DNA of 64,000 nt from an uncultured Caproiciproducens sp. (GTDB lineage Bacteria > Bacillota > Clostridia > Oscillospirales > Acutalibacteraceae), in the NCBI RefSeq assembly GCF_963664915.1, contig NZ_OY761810.1, positions 634,661 through 698,660 of the forward strand. The letters are read 5' to 3'. Positions 59,224 to 64,000 of the stretch are shown piece after piece (the stretch's first letter is position 1; every line of letters begins with the position of its first letter). A program made the position numbers and the translations under genes. Below the pieces are notes generated by a model that ran no database searches, had not been told where the DNA came from, and saw only the letters and a program-made list of their open reading frames with translations.

Positions 59224-59903
59224 GGCGCATCCTCTAAACGATACCCAGTACCATATACTGTCTTAATTCTGGCTTTGCAATCCAATTCACGAAGCCGTTT
59301 TCGCAGGAAATGGATATAATTATCTACATTACCGTCTTCAACCTCAGAGCTGCCGCCCCATACTTTCCATAGAAGTTGACTGCGGCTATATGTATTATTG
59401 GGTTTCTCCATGAATACTGCCATCAGATCAGCCTCTTTTTGCGTCAGCATGATAGATTGACCGTCGCAGGTCAATCTTCTGCCTTCCACGTCTAATGTGA
59501 GATCAAAGGCTGTCAAGGCTTCTTTCCTTACCATGTCCGCCGGGCGACGTGCCAAAGCTCTAATTCTCGCAAACAACTCCTTGACATGAAAAGGCTTGAC
59601 CAAATAATCATCTGCTCCACAATCAAGCCCGTTGATTTTATCATCCAACTCACCGAGCCCTGTAATAATCAACACGGGTGTATATATTTGTTTTTGCCGT
59701 ATGGCTTTCAGAACTGTTAGCCCGTCGATAATCGGCAACATCCGGTCAAGCAGAACAATGTCATAACCATATTCGGGATTCAGAGCTAAACCCAAAGCCG
59801 TTTCACCGTCATAGCAACAATCTATTATGTATCCCTCCTTTTGTAGCTGTTCCGCAATTGTCGCAGACAGGTTTTTATCATCTTCAATTAATAATATTCT
59901 CAT
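59220..59903 (-). CDS. OmpR/PhoB-family response regulator
   Basis: This 227-residue protein has a receiver domain with acidic pocket DDKN, the phospho-acceptor Asp in IVLLDRMLP (about 53) and the switch Lys in YLVKPF. It also has a winged-helix DNA-binding domain (LTQKEADLMAVFMEKPNNTYSRSQLLWKVWG, VDNYIHFLRKRL). AGAGGA lies upstream of the ATG. It leads an operon with the kinase, an ABC ATPase and two permeases. A direct repeat upstream of the divergent ABC operon (59976-59995) is its likely target. Confidence 0.92.
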   Translation of the reverse strand: MRILLIEDDKNLSATIAEQLQKEGYIIDCCYDGETALGLALNPEYGYDIVLLDRMLPIIDGLTVLKAIRQKQIYTPVLIITGLGELDDKINGLDCGADDYLVKPFHVKELFARIRALARRPADMVRKEALTAFDLTLDVEGRRLTCDGQSIMLTQKEADLMAVFMEKPNNTYSRSQLLWKVWGGSSEVEDGNVDNYIHFLRKRLRELDCKARIKTVYGTGYRLEDAP

Positions 59904-59975
59904 GGCAAAATCCTCTTGTTTTTATAATACCACACAATTATCTAAAAATCTTAGAAAAACGAGCAACATTTTTCT

Positions 59976-60015
59976 GAACTTTTATAGGACTTTTAGAGAG
60001 TGTGAAGCGTATAAT
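59976..60015 (+). promoter_or_regulatory. response-regulator direct repeats and -10 box of the divergent ABC operon
   Basis: GAACTTTTA (59976-59984) and GGACTTTTA (59987-59995) are direct repeats with an 11-bp period. They lie where a -35 box would be, just before TATAAT (60010-60015). This is the usual arrangement for activation by an OmpR-type regulator. No good -35 is seen. Confidence 0.6.
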
Positions 60016-60047
60016 TTAGCGTGTAAAAATAAGGAGGCACTTTCAAA

Positions 60048-60560
60048 ATGAAACGTAAAATATTTTTGGCTTTTATCACATTGTATTTATTGATGTCCTG
60101 TGTCGGCTGTAGAAATCAGACACAACATGAGGATATGCCGGCGGAATCACCAGCACAATCATATAGTGAGACCGATAAGTCAATGTCCAATAAGCCGGTG
60201 GATGATCTTCATGTAAATCCCCAAAATGGTGATAAACTGTTTGAAATCAGCAAATTAAACGGCACAGTAACAGAGTTTTCTAACAATGGCTGTAAAATCT
60301 CACCCATCATTAGCAAGGGCAATGAAGCTTGCCAAGCCGCACCGGGCCACGAAAACCAACAGAAGCAAATTACTGTCACCTATGACGAGGGCTGTTCTTT
60401 TCAAATTGCGTATGCAAATCTTCAGACCGGAAAAATAACTTATGATGATGCAGACGTGAACAATGTGAAGAAACAGACCGAATTACTTATCTGCGGAGAG
60501 TATGACAGTGACAATACACTAAGCGCAAGCCATGTGTTCATTTACAGATTACAGAAATGA
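60048..60560 (+). CDS. putative lipoprotein of the divergent ABC operon
   Basis: This 170-residue lipoprotein (lipobox MSCVGC near residue 20) has a long polar, Ser/Pro/Glu-rich linker (residues 22-60). A mature beta part follows (LNGTVTEFSNNGCKISPII, KQITVTYDEGCSFQIAYANLQTGKITYDDA, CGEYDSDNTLSASHVFIYRL). It has three Cys besides the lipid one. It is the first gene of an operon with two FtsX-type permeases and an ATPase, and overlaps the frame of the next gene. A role as extracellular partner of the permeases is likely; no named family was recognised. Confidence 0.7.
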   Translation: MKRKIFLAFITLYLLMSCVGCRNQTQHEDMPAESPAQSYSETDKSMSNKPVDDLHVNPQNGDKLFEISKLNGTVTEFSNNGCKISPIISKGNEACQAAPGHENQQKQITVTYDEGCSFQIAYANLQTGKITYDDADVNNVKKQTELLICGEYDSDNTLSASHVFIYRLQK

Positions 60561-60571
60561 GGAATGATCAG

Positions 60572-61789
60572 ATGACTTTTTATCAGCGTGCTTTTCGCTA
60601 TATCCAACGTAAAAAAAATAAAAGTATTCTTCTTTTTTTCTGCTTTCTGATAATCGGCACTCTGGTTTTATGTGCGACGATAATTTTGCAGACCGCACAA
60701 GCAACTAACCGTTCTATTCAGCAAAAAACCGGCTCAAAGCTTGTTTTGGAAAACCGGCAGGGGAAAAACGACATTTCCGCTGAAACCGTTGCCCGGATTT
60801 TAGAATTGGCTTCTGTAACCAAAGTCAACCGGGCAGCAAGCGGCACGGCATATCCCGCTGACTTTTCCCCTGTGACGAAGATGGATTCTACAGAAACGGA
60901 CAACTTGACCGTAACGCTTCATGCGTATGACAATACAGAAATCGACGGGCTTTTTGCACAGGAAAAATACCGATTGCTTTACGGAAACCCTATCACGGAA
61001 ACCCAAAGCGGAATTTTAATTGACTCTATTTTAGCGGAAGGCAATCAGTTAGGTATTGGCGATCAGCTTACATTTAAAATAAAGTCGGGGGCAACTGCTT
61101 CCGGAAAGATTATCGGAATTTTCTTCTCAGGTATGGAACGTAAACAAGAGAGTTCCATTATGACTGCTCATCGCATAGAAAATCAGATTTTCGTCGATCA
61201 TGGGTTATTTGAAGCACTATTCGGCAAAAGCGGTTTTTCCACTCTTTCCGTTTATACCTCCAACCCTGAAAACCTGAATGACCTGTATAAGCAAACAAAG
61301 CTGTTGATAAACGACACTGCCAGCATAACAACATCCGATCAATTATACAGACAAATGCAGGCCCCCTTAAAGCAAGTTATCCGTACTACGTCGCTCATGC
61401 TTATTTTGATTTTGGTAACGTCTGTAATTGTTATTTCTTTGCTGCTTTGCATGTGGATGAGGACAAGAACAAAGGAAACGGCGGTTTTGATTAGTATCGG
61501 CATATCGAAAATCAATCTTTTTCTGCAAGCAATAACAGAAAGTCTTTCCGTATTTATCTTTTCTGCGATCGGTGCAGCAGCTTTCAGTCGTTTGTTCTCA
61601 AAAAAGCTAATGGATTGCGTGTTTTCATCGGATAGCTTTGCGAATATAGCTGACACCCATTTGGAGGGGCAACACTTGTTGTCGCTGCTTTTATTGGGAA
61701 GCGTAATTATACTAATTGCCGTTGGGATTTCGATTTTCCCGACACTTCGGGCAAACCCCAGAGATACGCTTTCTAAGATGGAGGAATAA
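60572..61789 (+). CDS. FtsX/MacB-type ABC permease 1
   Basis: This permease has about 405 residues with one membrane helix at the start (about 15-40). A large extracytoplasmic domain follows (about 45-270, with QKTGSKLVLENRQGK), and then three helices at the end. This is the topology of FtsX/MacB/LolE-type permeases. The frame opens at 60557, but the ATG at 60572 has GAGGA eight bases upstream and is the likelier start. It would pair with the next permease and the ATPase at 63247 as a mechanotransmission-type exporter or peptide-resistance system. Confidence 0.82.
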   Translation: MTFYQRAFRYIQRKKNKSILLFFCFLIIGTLVLCATIILQTAQATNRSIQQKTGSKLVLENRQGKNDISAETVARILELASVTKVNRAASGTAYPADFSPVTKMDSTETDNLTVTLHAYDNTEIDGLFAQEKYRLLYGNPITETQSGILIDSILAEGNQLGIGDQLTFKIKSGATASGKIIGIFFSGMERKQESSIMTAHRIENQIFVDHGLFEALFGKSGFSTLSVYTSNPENLNDLYKQTKLLINDTASITTSDQLYRQMQAPLKQVIRTTSLMLILILVTSVIVISLLLCMWMRTRTKETAVLISIGISKINLFLQAITESLSVFIFSAIGAAAFSRLFSKKLMDCVFSSDSFANIADTHLEGQHLLSLLLLGSVIILIAVGISIFPTLRANPRDTLSKMEE

Positions 61790-61790
61790 A

Positions 61791-63236
61791 ATGAACAGTA
61801 TACAAAGAGCATGGCGTTCTGTCATTCGCAAACCGATAAAAAGTTTCCTGCTGCTACTGGTTGCCGTGACGGTCAGCTTATTTCTTCTTTGCGGTATGGC
61901 ATCAAGAAATGCAAGTGTACAAACACAAGATACAACGCGGCAAGCGGTTGGAGCCGGTCTGCGGTTAGATGAAAACGAAACAAACCGATCAAAACGGCTG
62001 ATGGAATGTTCTAATATGATAGGCGACGGTGTGGAAGGCTCCTATGGCGGCATACATCAAAGGAAACTGGAAAGTGCTTATGGTACACAATGGAAAGTCT
62101 GGGCGGACAATTCCTTTGAAACCCTGCAAACCGCTGATATTAAAAAAATCGCTGCTGTTCCGGGAATAGCGGATTATAATATTTCGACCCGCATTACACC
62201 CGTGAAGTCAGTCAATTTTAACCGCATTGAAGACCTGGACAACGATCAGAATAGAGACTTGGGTGGTGTTTCCCTTATTGGCAACAGAAAAATGGATCAT
62301 GATTCTAATGTGCTGTCCGGCAATGTAACCATTAAAGACGGACGTATGATTGGAATAAATGATAAAAACACCTGCGTGATTTCTGAACAGTTAGCGGCGA
62401 AAAACGCCCTTTCCATCGGCGATGTTTTGAAGTTTAATGATTACCATAACACGGCGAATACTTGTGTTTATGAAGCGACCATCGTCGGAATCTATCAAAC
62501 GAAGCGATTCATGTCGCCGCTTATGGATGGAGATACCTTCCGTTCTGAAAATATCATTTTCACCGATTTGCGTTTTCCCGAAAAGGCAGAGGGTAAGGAA
62601 AATGACCCCTGTTTTGAACATGCCTATTTTCAAGTTGCAGATGTAGACGAATACGATCATGTAAAAGCAGCGGTTAAAGCCGTTGACATAGATTGGGAAC
62701 GCTACGACCTCATTGACCGAAACGGCAATATGTCTACAATGTCCTCTAATTTCAACGATTTGAAAAAAGTCAGTACCTTACTTATTATCATTACATATGC
62801 CGCTGGATTTGTCATTCTGTTTTTAATTTTTGTCTTTTGGGTGAAAAACAGAAACTTTGAAATCGGCATCCTACTCTCACTTGGCTACCGGAGAGTCAGC
62901 ATTTTAGGTCAGCTTTTCATGGAAGCTCTTATGATTGCGCTTCTGTCCTTTGCGATTACCTTTGCCTTTGCTCCGACGGTATCAAAAGCAGCAGCAAATT
63001 ATTTAATTGCCGAACAGACTGAGCAGGCAAAAATCCAACAGGATATGGATGCAGATAAGGTTTCCGGCGGTCAGTCATCGGAACAAATAGTAGTAGGCGT
63101 AAATGTGGAGATAACCGATGAAATGCTGTTGGCCTGTGGCGCAAGCATGATTGTCCTTGTAGGACTTTCTATCGGAACCGCCGGGATAACCATTTTATGC
63201 AAAAAGCCACGGAATATATTAAGCGAATTAAGTTAA
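61791..63236 (+). CDS. FtsX/MacB-type ABC permease 2
   Basis: This permease has about 481 residues with the same topology as permease 1: one helix (about 15-35), a long extracytoplasmic domain to about residue 320 and three helices (VKNRNFEIGILLSLGYRRVSI is the coupling region before the third). The extracytoplasmic part is about 75 residues larger than in permease 1. GGAGG precedes the ATG at 61791, one base after the previous stop, so they are tightly coupled. The frame is also open upstream to 61716, but that overlaps permease 1 and is not used. Confidence 0.85.
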   Translation: MNSIQRAWRSVIRKPIKSFLLLLVAVTVSLFLLCGMASRNASVQTQDTTRQAVGAGLRLDENETNRSKRLMECSNMIGDGVEGSYGGIHQRKLESAYGTQWKVWADNSFETLQTADIKKIAAVPGIADYNISTRITPVKSVNFNRIEDLDNDQNRDLGGVSLIGNRKMDHDSNVLSGNVTIKDGRMIGINDKNTCVISEQLAAKNALSIGDVLKFNDYHNTANTCVYEATIVGIYQTKRFMSPLMDGDTFRSENIIFTDLRFPEKAEGKENDPCFEHAYFQVADVDEYDHVKAAVKAVDIDWERYDLIDRNGNMSTMSSNFNDLKKVSTLLIIITYAAGFVILFLIFVFWVKNRNFEIGILLSLGYRRVSILGQLFMEALMIALLSFAITFAFAPTVSKAAANYLIAEQTEQAKIQQDMDADKVSGGQSSEQIVVGVNVEITDEMLLACGASMIVLVGLSIGTAGITILCKKPRNILSELS

Positions 63237-63246
63237 GGAGGCTGCC

Positions 63247-63867
63247 ATGATTTTAGAAGCAAATAATGTTTCATATTTTTATAAATTGCAAAAGGACAAA
63301 CTGATTTTAGATAATGTAAGTTATGGATTTGAGTGTGGAAAGATGTATACCATTCTTGGGCCGAGCGGCTCAGGTAAAACAACCTTTCTTTCTTTGCTGG
63401 CAGGGCTTGATATTCCTGTCAAAGGCGAAATTTGCTATGACGGTAAGGCAGTTACTGCAAAAGAGCTTACGGAGCACCGCAAACATCATGTTTCTTTGGT
63501 ATTCCAAAGCTATAATCTGATTGATTATCTGACTCCTATTGAAAATGTAAAACTTGGCGGCAAAGGAAATCCCGAAGCTCTGCTAAACAGTATCGGTATT
63601 GGTAAAGAGTTTTGGAAGCGCAGCGTATTACAACTTTCCGGCGGACAGCAGCAGCGGGTGGCGATTGCCCGCGCTTTAGCCAGTAATGCAAAGGTGCTGC
63701 TGGCTGACGAACCTACCGGGAACCTTGATGAAGTGACTGCATGGGATGTAATTGACCTTTTGAAGAACATTGCCCACAAGGAAAACAAATGTGTAATTGT
63801 TGTAACCCATAGCAAAGAATTAGCGGATGAAGCAGACACTATCATTCACATAGAAAATTTATTGTAG
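63247..63867 (+). CDS. ABC transporter ATPase, MacB/LolD-like
   Basis: This 206-residue ATPase has Walker A GPSGSGKTTFLSLLAGLD, a Q-loop, signature LSGGQQQRVAIARALA and Walker B VLLADEPTGNLDE, the wording of the MacB/LolD/BceA group. AAGGAGG precedes the ATG, ten bases after permease 2. It is the last gene of the operon lipoprotein-permease-permease-ATPase. Confidence 0.9.
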   Translation: MILEANNVSYFYKLQKDKLILDNVSYGFECGKMYTILGPSGSGKTTFLSLLAGLDIPVKGEICYDGKAVTAKELTEHRKHHVSLVFQSYNLIDYLTPIENVKLGGKGNPEALLNSIGIGKEFWKRSVLQLSGGQQQRVAIARALASNAKVLLADEPTGNLDEVTAWDVIDLLKNIAHKENKCVIVVTHSKELADEADTIIHIENLL

Positions 63868-63953
63868 GCTTGAAATCACAAAGTTGCCGTTATATTTTCC
63901 CTATGTCCTGCCGCAGCTTTCCGTAAATCAAACTTTGGTACCAGTAGAATACG

Positions 63954-63980
63954 GTGAGATGCATTCCATATGCATCTCAC
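63954..63980. terminator. hairpin downstream of the ABC operon
   Basis: GTGAGATGCAT pairs with ATGCATCTCAC (11 bp, perfect) with a five-base loop. No T run follows in the visible sequence, so terminator function is unproven. Confidence 0.4.
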
Positions 63981-64000
63981 TGCGTCCGAATGTTCTTATT

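Noticed and set aside
1..64000. tRNA, rRNA and CRISPR arrays
   Set aside because: Scanned by eye for cloverleaf ends, conserved rRNA blocks and regularly spaced repeats; none found.

Overview
The window looks like chromosomal DNA of a spore-forming Clostridia bacterium, most likely in or near the Oscillospiraceae/Ruminococcaceae. The reasons are strong AGGAGG-type ribosome binding sites, frequent TTG/GTG starts, lipoproteins with Gram-positive signal peptides, a spore photoproduct lyase gene, and moderate GC in the core with AT-rich accessory DNA. No rRNA, tRNA or CRISPR array was seen.

Bases 1-18500 are housekeeping and metabolic. A carbohydrate ABC transporter (two permeases, one binding lipoprotein) lies opposite an AraC-type regulator. 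Next come two tandem paralogous lipoproteins, a nucleotidyltransferase plus N-acetylhexosamine 1-kinase (NahK-like) pair, an SGNH hydrolase, two peptidases (M17 PepA and an M20/YgeY-type enzyme), a PocR-domain soluble chemoreceptor-like protein, SppA with an RDD protein, an RsiV-like DUF3298 protein, spore photoproduct lyase and a LytTR/LiaF-like pair. The transporter and the kinase operon share the same direct repeat (TTGTGCAA twice, 18-bp period) upstream, which suggests one regulon.

Bases 18600-25700 form a complete D-allose locus: a LacI-type regulator, alsA, alsC, alsE, alsK, alsB and rpiB. Three copies of a GAGTAA-TTTACTC palindrome flank the regulator and the operon.

Bases 26000-39830 hold an MFS exporter with a divergent AraC regulator, and a TetR-controlled membrane methyltransferase. 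A three-gene flavoprotein, 2Fe-2S and ATC-hydrolase-like operon faces a MarR regulator. Further on are a metallo-hydrolase facing a TetR regulator, several small membrane proteins and a TetR/DUF4097 pair with matching operators. A deletion scar at 33.55-33.81 kb joins remnants of an MFS and a MATE transporter.

Bases 39900-54000 are an accessory region full of scars: a toxin/zinc-ribbon fossil, recombinase and EcoRI-type methyltransferase scraps, an XRE regulator, two orphan Phd-type antitoxins, a secreted repeat protein, a truncated FtsK-type translocase cut by a complete IS3-family element (1288 bp, 4-bp target duplication), a sigma-factor start and an IS110 tail. Inside it is an intact, tightly coupled five-gene operon (42382-47172). 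It encodes a large serine recombinase whose usual zinc ribbon is not visible and whose C-terminal domain recurs in the next two genes, followed by two ParB-fold proteins. This is the best candidate for an undescribed system.

Bases 54189-63867 contain a two-component system between two ABC systems. The response regulator, kinase, ABC ATPase, a fused ABC permease/M1 metallopeptidase and a second permease form one operon. A divergent operon encodes a lipoprotein, two FtsX/MacB-type permeases and an ATPase, with an 11-bp-period direct repeat at its promoter.
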